Source: Halobacillus litoralis (GTDB lineage Bacteria; Bacillota; Bacilli; Bacillales; Halobacillaceae). From it: a DNA stretch of 64,000 nucleotides. This document shows positions 25,053-34,674 of this stretch, piece after piece (the stretch's first letter is position 1; the number at the start of each line of letters is the position of its first letter). The notes below the pieces were generated by a model. It was not told where the DNA came from, ran no database searches, and saw only the letters and a list, made by a program, of their open reading frames with translations. A program made the position numbers and the translations under genes. The stretch covers positions 372,001 to 436,000 of the forward strand of contig NZ_JAIVKN010000004.1 of NCBI RefSeq assembly GCF_020524025.1. The letters run 5' to 3'.

Positions 25053-25784
25053 TTAAACGCCTCGTTTGTTTCCCCATACGAGAGCATGAACTTGAGGAAG
25101 TACACGTACATGATTCAATTTAGGTGAATCAACGACCTGATCAATCAACCACTCATATTGATTAAGGAGGTGACTGGCGAGTGTGCCGGATTCATTTTCT
25201 TCAAGATCATCGTTTCCTACTTGAAGGAAGAAGGGAACGTCAGGATAGCGTTCATGAACGTCTTCAGCATAGGCTAAATCTTCTTTATTAAAGATGACGA
25301 CTTTGAGGCTTAGATGGGAAGCACGACCACCCTCTTGAAGCTGGTGAATAATGCGGTCGAGAATCTCCCAGTTTGTCTCCATCTTTGAGCTTGGCGGTTT
25401 AGGTGAAATAGTTAAATCATCAATATTCATAAACCAATCCTGCCAACGGCTTCCTTGTGTCTCAAGAGCTACTTCGATTCCTTTCTCATGCAGAGGATCG
25501 ATTAGTTCGTGAAGGTGCTTAAGTAGAGCGGGATTTCCCCCGGATATAGTTACGTGATCAAACCGATCTCCTCCGGTCTCAATTAAACGATCAATGATTT
25601 CCTCTGCTGTGAGGCGCTCAATATCTTCTTTCGCACTACCGTCCCACGTGAAGGCTGAATCGCACCATGCACAGCTGTAATCACAGCCGGCAGTTCGCAC
25701 AAACATGGTTTTTCTTCCAACGACCATGCCTTCTCCTTGAATGGTTGGACCGAATATTTCAAGTACTGGAAATTTATTCATCAT
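25053..25784 (-). CDS. queE: 7-carboxy-7-deazaguanine synthase (radical SAM)
   Basis: 243 aa. QueE contracts 6-carboxytetrahydropterin to 7-carboxy-7-deazaguanine in the queuosine pathway. The FGPTIQGEG opening is diagnostic, and the cluster motif is CX3CX2C (Cys34, Cys38, Cys41 in GCDYSCAWCDS), the shortened spacing known for the B. subtilis type. HVTISGGNPALL and LETQGSRWQDWF follow. It overlaps the queD stop by 11 bases. The operon ends here: a terminator follows, and the nitrile reductase gene queF usually found next in Bacillus is not in the window. Confidence 0.95.
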   Translation of the reverse strand: MMNKFPVLEIFGPTIQGEGMVVGRKTMFVRTAGCDYSCAWCDSAFTWDGSAKEDIERLTAEEIIDRLIETGGDRFDHVTISGGNPALLKHLHELIDPLHEKGIEVALETQGSRWQDWFMNIDDLTISPKPPSSKMETNWEILDRIIHQLQEGGRASHLSLKVVIFNKEDLAYAEDVHERYPDVPFFLQVGNDDLEENESGTLASHLLNQYEWLIDQVVDSPKLNHVRVLPQVHALVWGNKRGV

Positions 25785-26241
25785 TCATCCACTCCCGACG
25801 CACTTCGGCATAGCTGGTTGGAGTTTCATAGAGTTTAACAAACTCTACACGGCATTGTTGGGAATGATTCTTTAATGCGTGTTCCATTTTCTCATAAATC
25901 CATACCACCATATTTTCAGCGGTTGTGTTCATATTGGGAAGGGTATCATTTAGATAACGGTGATCCAAATGAACCTCAATCTGCTCTTTCCATATTTCCT
26001 TGATGTCACCAAAGTCCATCACAATTCCAATATCATCTACAAAACCACTAATACCGAAAATTACTTTATACGTATGTCCATGGAGGTTTTTGCATTTTCC
26101 TTCATAACAATGCAGATGGTGAGCAGCATCGAAAGTAAACTCCTTGCTGACCATGACACGCTTTTGGTGGTACTTCAGCTCATGTCGTTTAATGTCCTGA
26201 TCAATCTTTTGTAAGTTTTCAACAATCGTAAATCCAAACAT
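25774..26241 (-). CDS. queD: 6-carboxy-5,6,7,8-tetrahydropterin synthase
   Basis: 155 aa. QueD turns 7,8-dihydroneopterin triphosphate into 6-carboxytetrahydropterin, the QueE substrate. KEFTFDAAHHLHCYEGKCKN followed by LHGHTYKV holds the zinc ligands (His in AAHHL and two in LHGH) and the catalytic Cys; VMDFGDIKEIW, HLDHRYLND and NTTAENMVVWIYE are the other family motifs. The N-terminal 30 residues before KEFTFDAAH are longer than in many homologs. Its start overlaps the queC stop (TAATG), so the operon is translationally coupled. Confidence 0.95.
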   Translation of the reverse strand: MFGFTIVENLQKIDQDIKRHELKYHQKRVMVSKEFTFDAAHHLHCYEGKCKNLHGHTYKVIFGISGFVDDIGIVMDFGDIKEIWKEQIEVHLDHRYLNDTLPNMNTTAENMVVWIYEKMEHALKNHSQQCRVEFVKLYETPTSYAEVRREWMNDE

Positions 26242-26906
26242 TATTTTGTCACCTCTTTTTGAGCCAGGTAGGTTTCTAATCCATTTTTACGCAGGTGACA
26301 TGCTGGACATTCCCCGCATCCATCTCCTCGAACACCGTTGTAACAAGTTAATGTCTTCTCACGAACATAGTCAAAAGCGTCCAGTTGATCGGCCATCTGC
26401 CATGTTTGGGCTTTGTCCAGCCACATAAGTGGTGTGTGTAGAACAAATTCATCATCCATGGAAAGATTTAATGTAACGTTCAAAGATTTAATAAAAACAT
26501 CACGACAATCAGGGTAACCACTGAAGTCCGTTTCACATACCCCTGTGACGATATGCTTTGCACCGATTTGACGTGCAAGAATTGTTGCAAAGGATAGAAA
26601 TAACAAGTTTCGTCCTGGTACAAACGTGGATGGAAGTTCACCATCTTCACCATCTTTAACTTCTATATCATCTCTTGTAAGGGCATTAGGAGCTAATTGA
26701 TTAAGAAGAGACATATCGAGCACGTGATGACGTACGTCCATGTCACCAGCAATTTCTTTTGCAACTTCAATCTCTTCATTGTGACGTTGATTATAATCAA
26801 AGGTAACCACTTCGACGTGATCAAATTTATTCAAAGCCCAGAATAAACAAGTCGTACTGTCCTGGCCGCCGCTGAATACAACGACGGCTTTATTATTTGA
26901 TTTCAT
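26241..26906 (-). CDS. queC: 7-cyano-7-deazaguanine synthase
   Basis: 221 aa. QueC forms preQ0 from 7-carboxy-7-deazaguanine, ammonia and ATP. The PP-loop SGGQDSTTC (about residues 12-20) activates with ATP, and the C-terminal Cys cluster [19 protein letters not shown] binds zinc. It is the first gene of queCDE, with GGAGAA upstream and a preQ1 riboswitch in its leader, so synthesis is shut off when preQ1 is plentiful. Confidence 0.96.
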   Translation of the reverse strand: MKSNNKAVVVFSGGQDSTTCLFWALNKFDHVEVVTFDYNQRHNEEIEVAKEIAGDMDVRHHVLDMSLLNQLAPNALTRDDIEVKDGEDGELPSTFVPGRNLLFLSFATILARQIGAKHIVTGVCETDFSGYPDCRDVFIKSLNVTLNLSMDDEFVLHTPLMWLDKAQTWQMADQLDAFDYVREKTLTCYNGVRGDGCGECPACHLRKNGLETYLAQKEVTK

Positions 26907-26995
26907 AAAAAAATTCTCCTTTCATAAATGAAAAAGAGAATTCTATACACCCAAAAACCACAAAAAACCGCACCTAAGGTAAGGTACAGTTCCAT

Positions 26996-27032
26996 CCTTA
27001 GTTTTTTATAGAGGGTGTCGCTAGAACCTCTC
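26996..27032 (-). promoter_or_regulatory. preQ1-I riboswitch of the queCDE operon
   Basis: On the minus strand AGAGGTTCTAGC (stem P1 5' side and loop), then ACACCCTCTAT, and the A-rich AAAAAACTAAGG tail that enters the pseudoknot: the compact preQ1 class I aptamer in order and spacing. Downstream, CTAAGG can pair with CCTTAG ahead of a T-run (complement of about 26964-26985), a plausible terminator, so control is probably by attenuation. Confidence 0.92.
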
Positions 27033-27120
27033 CTGCATAAAGCAGATTTTATTTAATTAACTTTCATAATCTTAACACGAGGACAAACCATAAGGGAACC
27101 CTGAATATCTCTTATTTTTA

Positions 27121-27177
27121 TTTTGTGAAATGATTCACAAAAAGTACACCATTTTATGCCATTTATCTAGGTATAAT
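27121..27177 (+). promoter_or_regulatory. Rex- or FNR-type palindrome and promoter of the lactate permease
   Basis: TTTTGTGAA (27121-27129), ATGA, TTCACAAAA (27134-27142) is a perfect palindrome. It contains TTGTGAA-N4-TTCACAA, the Rex operator core, and also TGTGA-N6-TCACA, the FNR/CRP core. A TATAAT -10 box lies at 27172-27177 with a weak -35. Either redox regulator would make sense for lactate transport. Confidence 0.7.
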
Positions 27178-27203
27178 AGAAGTATAAGAGGGGGGGAGGA
27201 GTC

Positions 27204-28856
27204 ATGGGTTTTTTTGAAGCAATTACGGCATTAATGCCTGTCATAGCTGTTTTTATTCTATTGGTTCTCTTTCGTTTACCAGCCATAAAGGCTATGCCTG
27301 TAAGTCTGGGAATTGTCGCTGCACTTTCCATCTCTGTATGGAAGATACATCCTATTAGGGTAGTAGCAGCTTCTTTGGAAGGAAGTATCATAGCCGTTTC
27401 TATTCTCTGGATTGTGTTCGGTGCTATCCTGCTTTTAAATACGTTAAGGAATAGTGGGGCAATGGAAACGATTAGGTACGGTTTTTCTGGAATTACATCT
27501 GATCGAAGGGTACAGGTTATCATCATTGCCTGGCTGTTTGGTTCATTTATTGAAGGAGCAGCTGGTTTTGGAACGCCTGCTGCTATTGCTGCTCCCCTTC
27601 TATTAACCCTGGGGTTCCCGCCTCTTGCTGCTGTTTCTTTAGCTTTAATAGCAGATAGCAGTGCTGTCTCATTTGGTGCTGTTGGAACTCCTTTGATAGT
27701 TGGTGTGGACCAGGGATTAAAGCAAGGAGATAACGTGGCAGATCAAGTGCAGCAAGTGCTTGGGTCTCAATCGATAGGTGAATTTATTCACGGAGTGGCT
27801 CAATACGCTGTTCTGATGGACATATTTATCGGAAGCCTCATCCCACTAATTTTAGTAGTCATGCTTACGAGATTATTTGGAGAGAACCGCTCATTTAAAG
27901 AAGGGTTCGACATATGGCCGTTCGCCCTGTTTGCTGGTGTCAGCTTTACAATTCCCGCCTTTGTAGTAGCTGCATTTCTTGGTCCTGAGTTTCCATCCAT
28001 CATTGGAGGGCTTGTCGGTTTATGTATTGTAATTCCTGCAGCTATGAAAGGGTTTCTTCTTCCTGAGGAACCCTGGGACTTTGGTAAAGAGGATAGACAG
28101 GAGGCATCCGATGAAGCAAGTGCTGCTGTTAAGCGCATGCCTTTATATAAAGCCTGGCTGCCCTATGTTATTGTAGCTGTGCTCCTTGTTTTAACACGGA
28201 TCAATGCTCTACCGTTTAAAACCTTGTTATCCTCTGTCAAAGTCAGATGGGAAGACATTTTAGGAACCGGCATTTCCACGGAATTTGCACCTTTTTACTT
28301 ACCAGGCACTATATTTGTGGCTGCTGTTATTATTACAATCATTTATCACCGGATGAATAGAGAAGAGGTCATTCGTACGGTGGGAACTTCTGTGAATTCT
28401 ATGACCGGGAGCTTAATTGCTCTTGGAACAGCTGTTCCAATGGTACGAATTTTCATCAATTCTGGTATAAACGAAGCAGACCTTATGAGTATGCCGATGG
28501 AATTAGCTGTCTGGGTATCTGAAGCAGTTGGAGGATCCTGGCCGTTCGTTGCTCCGGTTATTGGTGCTCTTGGTTCCTTCATATCCGGGAGTGCAACTTT
28601 CAGCAACATGATGTTTTCATTGTTTCAATTTAGTGTAGCGGATCAAATAGGTATACAGGGACAGCAGGTGGTGGCCCTGCAGGTACTTGGATCCAACGCA
28701 GGGAACATGATCTGTATTTTGAACGTAGTGGCAGCAGCTTCTGTAGTCAATATGGTTGGTGAAGAGGGGACAATTATACGTATAACCCTAGTGCCTATGT
28801 TGTTTTACGTTGGGCTGGCAGGGGTCTTCGGGTCTGTTATGATCTACCTTTTATAA
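27204..28856 (+). CDS. lctP: L-lactate permease
   Basis: 550 aa, about 12-14 hydrophobic segments. The gene product matches the LctP/LldP family: an N-terminal [20 protein letters not shown] helix, [20 protein letters not shown] as the core substrate region, [18 protein letters not shown], and near the C-terminus [19 protein letters not shown] and [20 protein letters not shown]. It imports or exports lactate with protons. The ribosome binding site is GGGGGAGGAG. The gene is alone; no lactate dehydrogenase is nearby. The palindrome upstream suggests NADH/oxygen-responsive control. Confidence 0.93.
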   Translation: MGFFEAITALMPVIAVFILLVLFRLPAIKAMPVSLGIVAALSISVWKIHPIRVVAASLEGSIIAVSILWIVFGAILLLNTLRNSGAMETIRYGFSGITSDRRVQVIIIAWLFGSFIEGAAGFGTPAAIAAPLLLTLGFPPLAAVSLALIADSSAVSFGAVGTPLIVGVDQGLKQGDNVADQVQQVLGSQSIGEFIHGVAQYAVLMDIFIGSLIPLILVVMLTRLFGENRSFKEGFDIWPFALFAGVSFTIPAFVVAAFLGPEFPSIIGGLVGLCIVIPAAMKGFLLPEEPWDFGKEDRQEASDEASAAVKRMPLYKAWLPYVIVAVLLVLTRINALPFKTLLSSVKVRWEDILGTGISTEFAPFYLPGTIFVAAVIITIIYHRMNREEVIRTVGTSVNSMTGSLIALGTAVPMVRIFINSGINEADLMSMPMELAVWVSEAVGGSWPFVAPVIGALGSFISGSATFSNMMFSLFQFSVADQIGIQGQQVVALQVLGSNAGNMICILNVVAAASVVNMVGEEGTIIRITLVPMLFYVGLAGVFGSVMIYLL

Positions 28857-29046
28857 AAGCGGTAGAAATTATTGGTGGATACTCATTTTAAACGTTGATA
28901 TGGCAGCATCACAAAATCCATTCATTCAGATAAGAGGACTTTTATGTAATCACTATAGGCGCTTCGCGGAGATTTTTTGTTAAAGAATGACACATGGTCC
29001 ATGCATGCTTAATATAAATAAATTACAAGATTTCCAGATTTATAGG
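28857..29046. other. Gap between lctP and the argG promoter
   Basis: 190 bases. A weak hairpin (GGCGCTTCGC, near 28959) followed by TTTTTTG may terminate lctP. I see no gene or other clear site before the argG promoter. Confidence 0.3.
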
Positions 29047-29074
29047 TTGACTTCCATTGTATGTTTTGTATAAT
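29047..29074 (+). promoter_or_regulatory. argGH promoter
   Basis: TTGACT (29047-29052), a 16-base spacer and TATAAT (29069-29074). Transcription would start near 29081, at the head of the T-box leader. Confidence 0.75.
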
Positions 29075-29104
29075 TATAAACAATATATAATAAAAATACA
29101 TTCA

Positions 29105-29339
29105 AAGACGAAGAAAGTACGTATGAACTTAGATCTCACAGCGAATCAGGGGTGGTGGAAGCCTGATAGTCATTCATACAGAAAACGCACTTCTGAGAAG
29201 TTTGGTGAATGCTAGTAGCCAGAACCGGGAACACCCGTTATCAGTTTCGAGTTGGTCTAATTATGTAGACAATGAGAGTGGCACCGCGGGTAATAACTGT
29301 AGAACCCGTCTCTTACTGAGGTAAGAGACGGGTTTTTTT
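29105..29339 (+). promoter_or_regulatory. T-box riboswitch, arginine specifier, upstream of argGH
   Basis: The T-box sequence GAGAGTGGCACCGCGGGT is at 29274-29291 and the terminator is 29303-29316 with 29321-29334 plus a T-run. In stem I, the AGTA side (29116-29119) faces GAAAA-CGC-A (29181-29189), flanked by helix GTATGAA/TTCATAC and closing GAAG/CTTC. By comparison with the glyQS layout, the specifier codon is CGC (29186-29188), arginine. Uncharged tRNA-Arg should switch on argGH. Confidence 0.9.
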
Positions 29340-29368
29340 ATGGACAAAATTTTAGGAGGTATCATGTT

Positions 29369-30604
29369 ATGACAAAACCAAAAGTAGTATTAGCTTATTC
29401 AGGCGGTTTAGATACATCTATTTCAATAAAGTGGATTCAAGAGAAGTATGATTATGATGTCATAGCCCTTGGCATTGATGTAGGAGAAGGGAAGGACTTG
29501 GAAACGATCCGCCAGAAAGCTCTTGATGTTGGAGCAGTTAAAGCCATTATGATTAATGGAAAAGAACTTTTGGCTGAGGAATACCTTATGCCTGCTTTAA
29601 AAGGGAATGCATTATATGAAGGAAAGTATCCTTTATCTTCCGCATTGTCCCGGCCTCTAATTTCAAAGCTTCTCGTTGAGGTTGCAGAGAAGGAGGGAGC
29701 GGTTGCTGTAGCGCATGGATGTACTGGGAAAGGAAACGATCAAGTGCGGTTTGAAGTGTCGATCCAGGCATTGAACCCGGATCTAGAAGTCATCGCACCC
29801 GTTCGTGAATGGGGAATGACGAGAGATGAACAAATTGCTTATGCAGAAGAAAATGGCATTCCGGTCCCTGTGAATCTGGAAAATCCATTCTCTATAGATG
29901 CAAATATTTGGGGGCGTGCCTGTGAGGCAGGGGTTCTCGAAGATCCTTGGAAGGAAGCTCCTGAAGCTGCCTATGCCTGGACAAATCCTATAGAAAAGAC
30001 ACCGGATGAACCTGAAGTAATCGATATTGACTTTATGGAAGGAAAGCCTGTAGCAATTAACGGTGTTTCCATGGAACTCGTCCCATTAATTGAAAAGTTA
30101 AATGAGCTTGGAGGTCTGCACGGTGTCGGTCGTATTGACCATACAGAAAACCGTTTGGTCGGAATTAAATCCAGAGAGGTTTATGAAAATCCTGCAGCGA
30201 TGATTTTAATCAACGCTCATAAAGAATTAGAGTTCCTCACACTTACCCGTGAAGTATCCCAATATAAGGTGAATGTTGACCAGCAGCTTTCTAAAATTAT
30301 CTATGATGGCCTCTGGTATTCGCCGCTGCAGCCAGCATTATCAGCTTTCATAGATACGACACAACAAGTGGTCACAGGTACTGTGAAAGTGAAGTTATTT
30401 AAAGGGCACCACCATGTCATTGCTAAGAAGTCTCCAGTGAGTCTTTACAATGAAGAGCTTTCTACTTATTCCAAAGAGGATGCTTTCGATCATAACGCAG
30501 CAGTAGGATTTATTAAACTATGGGGGTTACCTACAAAAGTCCATGCGGATGTGCATAAAGAAAATAAGCTTCTAGATAAAGCACCGGTGACTTCTCATGA
30601 GTAA
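29369..30604 (+). CDS. argG: Argininosuccinate synthase
   Basis: 411 aa. It condenses citrulline with aspartate using [20 protein letters not shown] (about residues 7-23) is the PP-loop; [42 protein letters not shown] and the C-terminal [21 protein letters not shown] are conserved family segments. AGGAGG precedes the ATG. It overlaps argH by 8 bases. Control is through the arginine T-box leader; I saw no clear AhrC (ARG) box. Confidence 0.97.
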   Translation: MTKPKVVLAYSGGLDTSISIKWIQEKYDYDVIALGIDVGEGKDLETIRQKALDVGAVKAIMINGKELLAEEYLMPALKGNALYEGKYPLSSALSRPLISKLLVEVAEKEGAVAVAHGCTGKGNDQVRFEVSIQALNPDLEVIAPVREWGMTRDEQIAYAEENGIPVPVNLENPFSIDANIWGRACEAGVLEDPWKEAPEAAYAWTNPIEKTPDEPEVIDIDFMEGKPVAINGVSMELVPLIEKLNELGGLHGVGRIDHTENRLVGIKSREVYENPAAMILINAHKELEFLTLTREVSQYKVNVDQQLSKIIYDGLWYSPLQPALSAFIDTTQQVVTGTVKVKLFKGHHHVIAKKSPVSLYNEELSTYSKEDAFDHNAAVGFIKLWGLPTKVHADVHKENKLLDKAPVTSHE

Positions 30605-31970
30605 ATTATGGGGGGGACGATTCACTAAGCCAACCAACAAACTGGTCGAAGAATATACTTCTTCGATCAGTTTTGATCAAAAGCTCGCAGTTCAGGATAT
30701 TAAAGGGAGTCTGGCTCATGTAGAGATGCTCAGTCATTGTGAAATTATATCTAATGAAGAGAAAAACCAAATCATCAGAGGACTCCATACCATTCAGGGT
30801 AAGATTGAAAAAGGTGAGGTAGAATACTCCATCGCAGATGAGGATATTCATATGAATATCGAGAAACTATTAATAGAAGAAATAGGGCCCGTAGGGGGGA
30901 AACTCCACACGGGAAGAAGCCGGAATGATCAAGTTGCAACTGATATGCATTTATATTTACGAGAGAAGACAGAAGAAATAATTACATTGGTAGAGGCCGT
31001 CCAAGATGCGTTGTTGTCCCAGGCGGAGTCGAATGTTGAAACCATTTTACCGGGGTATACACATCTTCAACGGGCACAGCCCGTTTCTTTTGGTCACCAT
31101 CTGCTTGCTTATTTCTGGATGTTTGAACGGGATAAGGAACGGCTGCAAGACAGCCTTAAGCGTATCAATTGGTCACCACTGGGGGCAGCTGCTTTGGCAG
31201 GAACCCCCTATGAGATCGATCGTCAAATGACAGCAGATATACTAGGCTTTGAAAAAGTATATCCAAATTCGCTGGATGCTGTCAGTGATCGTGATTTCAT
31301 TCTTGAATTCTTGTCTATTTCTTCTATACTAATCACCCATATATCAAGAATTTCTGAAGAGTTAATTTTGTGGAGCAGCCAGGAATTTAATTTTATTGAG
31401 CTGGACGATGAATTTTGTACAGGATCAAGTATTATGCCACAGAAAAAAAATCCTGATGTACCTGAACTACTGCGTGGAAAGACAGGACGTATTTATGGGA
31501 ATTTGATGGGTATGCTGACATTGCTGAAAGGTTTACCGCTGGCTTACAACAAAGATATGCAGGAAGATAAGGTAGGAATGTTTGATACAGCGGATACACT
31601 TGAAGGAGCGCTTTCCCTTCTGGCACCAATGCTTGCATCTATGGATGTGAAGGTAGGAGAAATGAAGAAAGCGGTGAAAGAAGACTATTCGAACGCTACG
31701 GATATTGCAGACTATCTTGCGGTAAAAGGTTTACCTTTCAGAGAGGCTCATGAAGTAATAGGGAAAATCGTCCTTTACGCAATCGGACAAGAAAAGTACC
31801 TGCTTGACTTATCGCTGAATGAGTACCGGAAGTTTTCCGATCAGTTTGAAGAAGATATTTATGAAAAATTAGATCCAGAGCAAGTGGTGGCTGCAAGGAA
31901 TAGTGAAGGCGGCACAGGATTTGCTCAAGTATATAACCAGATACAATCAGCAAAAAACCACCTCTATTAA
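30597..31970 (+). CDS. argH: Argininosuccinate lyase
   Basis: 457 aa, fumarase/aspartase superfamily. It splits argininosuccinate into arginine and fumarate. [20 protein letters not shown] is the standard N-terminus; [33 protein letters not shown]-type segment [20 protein letters not shown], and the signature loop [12 protein letters not shown] with the catalytic Ser are all intact. It starts within argG (ATGAGTAA overlap). Its TAA stop sits at the centre of the terminator palindrome, so the last codons are part of the hairpin. Confidence 0.97.
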   Translation: MSKLWGGRFTKPTNKLVEEYTSSISFDQKLAVQDIKGSLAHVEMLSHCEIISNEEKNQIIRGLHTIQGKIEKGEVEYSIADEDIHMNIEKLLIEEIGPVGGKLHTGRSRNDQVATDMHLYLREKTEEIITLVEAVQDALLSQAESNVETILPGYTHLQRAQPVSFGHHLLAYFWMFERDKERLQDSLKRINWSPLGAAALAGTPYEIDRQMTADILGFEKVYPNSLDAVSDRDFILEFLSISSILITHISRISEELILWSSQEFNFIELDDEFCTGSSIMPQKKNPDVPELLRGKTGRIYGNLMGMLTLLKGLPLAYNKDMQEDKVGMFDTADTLEGALSLLAPMLASMDVKVGEMKKAVKEDYSNATDIADYLAVKGLPFREAHEVIGKIVLYAIGQEKYLLDLSLNEYRKFSDQFEEDIYEKLDPEQVVAARNSEGGTGFAQVYNQIQSAKNHLY

Positions 31971-31984
31971 TAGAGGTGGTTTTT
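31953..31984 (+). terminator. argGH terminator
   Basis: A perfect palindrome (arms AAAACCACCTCTATT and AATAGAGGTGGTTTT) ending in a T-run; the argH stop codon lies at its centre. Confidence 0.9.
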
Positions 31985-32069
31985 ACAGGTTCCTTATATT
32001 GTCTGCCTGAAGCTCCCTTATATGGAAGACATAAATTTGAGAGGCTTTGCAATATGGAAAAGTCAAAGG

Positions 32070-32095
32070 GTTTGAAAGATCGAAAGCAAGGATAA
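32070..32095 (+). promoter_or_regulatory. Putative sigma-B promoter
   Basis: GTTTGA (32070-32075), a 14-base spacer and GGATAA (32090-32095) resemble the general-stress consensus GTTTAA-N12-15-GGGWAW, about 40 bases before the next gene. Confidence 0.55.
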
Positions 32096-32136
32096 TATAA
32101 CCATACAACTATAATTTCAGAGAGGGATGAGAAAAA

Positions 32137-32478
32137 ATGTCCAAAGCGATTCAAGCTTATTTTCAAACTGAAAATGACGCAGAAAGTGCAAAAGTAGATT
32201 TGCAATCCTTGTCTGTCCAGCAAGAAACAGTTGAGGCTATTCCTGAAGATGCAGACTTGACCCCTGTGGTGCCTGTTGCAGGATCTGCAAATACGGGTGG
32301 AGGAACCTTTAGTTTTACGGATGTGGTATCACCTAAAAAAGATCAACATGGACCACTTTCCGATCAGAGGCATTTAACACATGTTCTTCATTTTACAATT
32401 AAGGAAGAGGAGTATGACCGGGCACTATCAATCATAAAAAATCATGATGGTCATATGAACAAATCAGATTTTAATTAA
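32137..32478 (+). CDS. Small putative general-stress protein
   Basis: 113 aa, soluble, acidic. The N-terminus (AIQAYFQTENDAESAKVDLQSL) has the beta-alpha pattern of YflT/YsnF-type heat-induced stress proteins, followed by a Gly/Pro-rich middle (VVPVAGSANTGGGTFSF) and a second beta-alpha unit (LTHVLHFTIKEEEYDRALSIIKNHDG). The repeat suggests a two-lobed ferredoxin-like fold. I do not recognise a named family with certainty. The sigma-B-like promoter upstream supports a stress role; both points are inference. GAGAGGGATGAG provides the ribosome binding site, and a hairpin follows the gene. Confidence 0.65.
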   Translation: MSKAIQAYFQTENDAESAKVDLQSLSVQQETVEAIPEDADLTPVVPVAGSANTGGGTFSFTDVVSPKKDQHGPLSDQRHLTHVLHFTIKEEEYDRALSIIKNHDGHMNKSDFN

Positions 32479-32481
32479 ACG

Positions 32482-32510
32482 AAAACCCTGGGATATCCAG
32501 GGTTTTTACT
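32482..32510 (+). terminator. Rho-independent terminator
   Basis: AAAACCCTGG (32482-32491) pairs with CCAGGGTTTT (32497-32506), loop GATAT, then T. Confidence 0.85.
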
Positions 32511-32633
32511 TTACCCGCCTATTCATTAAATATGCTGACCGACCTCCCCATAATCATTAACTTAGTGAGGAGATTTTCATATCTTTTCGCTTCTTCACAC
32601 GTAGAAATCAAAACAGAGAATATCTACTATATT

Positions 32634-33821
32634 CTACATGTAAAGACTGGCTAAGAAGATTCCGATGGTCTCCTGGTAGATTTCATCAAATTGTTCGAGG
32701 GGCAGGGGGTTGGTTCCTTCTCCTAACTCTACGGTGAATCCTGGTTGTCTGAATTCCTGGATAAACCAGTCCTTATAACCTGAGAAGCTATCCACGAAAC
32801 GAATAGGTTCATAGCCGCTGACTCTGCTGAATTCGTTCACGATGGTCATGGAACGGGAAGGTTCAAGTCCTTCATAGCCCCAGTATATTACTTCTCCCTG
32901 AGTGTGAAAGGCGAGCATTTTTTCAAAGTTTCGAGCACCTGCGAGTTCGGCCATAGCTATAGTTTCCGGTTCTGTTAAAGGTTCATAGCCAGGGAAATCC
33001 CGGGGAGATGGTTCTGTTGGTTTACGAGCGGCATCGACTTCCCATTTTGCCGGAAATTGATTATTTAAGTCTACACCACGGATGTTGGCTTTCCAATTAG
33101 AAAAATCCGTCTGTCCATCATTGATTTTCAACGCTAGATCTCCAAATTCACCCTCAGGTGGACCATTTAGAACAAGGTCGACGCCATCAGGGTCGACCAT
33201 TGGAACGATAGATAAAGTCACCTGGTCATAAAACGAAGAAGTTTCCACTCCGCGTATCGTTTCCTTATTGGTTAAGGACAGAAGATAATCATTTAAGAAC
33301 TGCATAATGACAGCCGTGGTAATCCACTCATTTGCATGAAATGACCCATTCCAATGGACGACTTTAGCGCCACGACCGATTTGGAGTTCCTCGAGGTCTT
33401 TCCCCATCACGCTTTGTCCAATGACCTGCTTCCGGAGAAATGGATAAATCGTATAAAGTGTGCTCACGTCCTGTGTGAGGACATCAAAGTCATAAGGTCT
33501 ATTCCCGTCTACAACACGGTAGGTAACTTTAACCGGAATGGATATACGTTGACCAATTTGTAATTGTTTCGGATTCACTTGAGGGTTTAAGAGAGCCAGA
33601 GAATCAATAGACAGACGTTTCTCACTGGCTAGCTTCCAAAAGGTGTCCCCTTGTTGAATCGTATGGGTGACTGTTTGATAGCCGGGAATTTGAATTGTTT
33701 CACCAATGGTTAGAGAAGAAGGATTCACTTGAGGGTTGGAATCAATGATTAACTTCATTGGTATATTAAAGAGTTTGGCGTAGTACCAGAATGTATCTCC
33801 TTTTCTTACCTTTACATTCAC
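32634..33821 (-). CDS. LysM-M14 gamma-D-glutamyl-diaminopimelate endopeptidase
   Basis: 395 aa. Two N-terminal LysM peptidoglycan-binding repeats (about 2-46 and 51-95, VRKGDTFWYYAKLFNIP and IQQGDTFWKLASEKRLS) precede a zinc carboxypeptidase-like M14 domain (about 105-395). Zinc ligands are in HWNGSFHANEW (His-x2-Glu) and AFHTQGE (His), and the catalytic Glu is in FTVELGEGTNP. The domain order equals endopeptidase I of Lysinibacillus sphaericus and YqgT of B. subtilis, which cut gamma-D-Glu-diamino acid bonds in spore or cell-wall peptides. There is no signal peptide, also typical for this group. Confidence 0.9.
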   Translation of the reverse strand: MNVKVRKGDTFWYYAKLFNIPMKLIIDSNPQVNPSSLTIGETIQIPGYQTVTHTIQQGDTFWKLASEKRLSIDSLALLNPQVNPKQLQIGQRISIPVKVTYRVVDGNRPYDFDVLTQDVSTLYTIYPFLRKQVIGQSVMGKDLEELQIGRGAKVVHWNGSFHANEWITTAVIMQFLNDYLLSLTNKETIRGVETSSFYDQVTLSIVPMVDPDGVDLVLNGPPEGEFGDLALKINDGQTDFSNWKANIRGVDLNNQFPAKWEVDAARKPTEPSPRDFPGYEPLTEPETIAMAELAGARNFEKMLAFHTQGEVIYWGYEGLEPSRSMTIVNEFSRVSGYEPIRFVDSFSGYKDWFIQEFRQPGFTVELGEGTNPLPLEQFDEIYQETIGIFLASLYM

Positions 33822-34014
33822 TAAAAACCCTCCTTTACTGTATGTTCCTTCTAATATTTATATGGAACAGTAGATAAGGAAATGAAGTGAATTATGAAAA
33901 ATGTTCCATGGTCATGACTTTTGATTCATTCTTCTTTTTAATAGGATTTAATTTCATTCTCCAGTGGTACTTGTTTATATATATGTAATTAATTTCCATG
34001 AAGGAGGATGAAAA

Positions 34015-34674
34015 ATGGGACAAGCTGAAACAGAAGGCAGGACAGTAATGATGCCGAGGATAGGGGACGATGCCCCTTCATTTGAAGCAGCAACAAGTCA
34101 AGGGAACATCGACTTAAAAGATTATTCAGGGAAATGGTTGGTTCTGTTTTCCCACCCTTCTGACTTTACCCCTGTATGTACGACAGAATTTGTAGAATTT
34201 CAAAAAATTTACCCTGAATTAAAGCAGATGAATACAGAGCTGATCGGGCTGAGTGTCGATTCCGTACCCTCTCATATTGCATGGATACGAAGTATTGAGG
34301 AGAATTTTAATACAACGATAGGTTTTCCTGTTATTGCCGACTTAGATAAGGAAGTGTCCATGAAATATGGAATGATTATGCCGGGAGAGAGTCAGGTTGA
34401 AACAAGTCGGGCGGTATTCATTATCGATCCTGATCAAAAAATCCGCTCCATTATTTACTATCCACTTACAACAGGCAGAAATATGCAGGAAATTCTACGT
34501 CTTGTGAAAGCTTTGCAAACCACAGACGAACACGGGGTTTCGACGCCTGCAAACTGGCAGGAAGGGGACAAAGGTGTTGTATCTCCTCCGAAATCACAGG
34601 AGGAAGCAGCTGAAAGATCACAAGAGGACGGCATTGAGTATATCGACTGGTATATTTCAAAAAAAGACATATAA
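34015..34674 (+). CDS. 1-Cys peroxiredoxin (Prx6/AhpC-TSA type)
   Basis: 219 aa thioredoxin-fold peroxidase that reduces hydrogen peroxide and alkyl peroxides. The peroxidatic Cys55 is in HPSDFTPVCTTEF; this is the only Cys in the protein, so it is a 1-Cys enzyme that needs an external thiol. The C-terminal extension with YYPLTTGRNMQEILRLVKAL and TPANWQEGDKGVVSPP is diagnostic of the Prx6 group. GAAGGAGG gives a strong ribosome binding site. It is a single gene with its own terminator; no PerR box is obvious upstream. Confidence 0.93.
   Translation: MGQAETEGRTVMMPRIGDDAPSFEAATSQGNIDLKDYSGKWLVLFSHPSDFTPVCTTEFVEFQKIYPELKQMNTELIGLSVDSVPSHIAWIRSIEENFNTTIGFPVIADLDKEVSMKYGMIMPGESQVETSRAVFIIDPDQKIRSIIYYPLTTGRNMQEILRLVKALQTTDEHGVSTPANWQEGDKGVVSPPKSQEEAAERSQEDGIEYIDWYISKKDI

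Noticed and set aside
26907-27203. The Rex/FNR-type palindrome as part of the queC promoter
   Set aside because: It lies more than 90 bases upstream of the riboswitch and next to the lctP promoter with a matching TATAAT box; lactate transport is the fitting target.
33822-34014. PerR box before the peroxiredoxin gene
   Set aside because: AT-rich stretches around 33970-33990 do not form the 7-1-7 inverted repeat of PerR sites.
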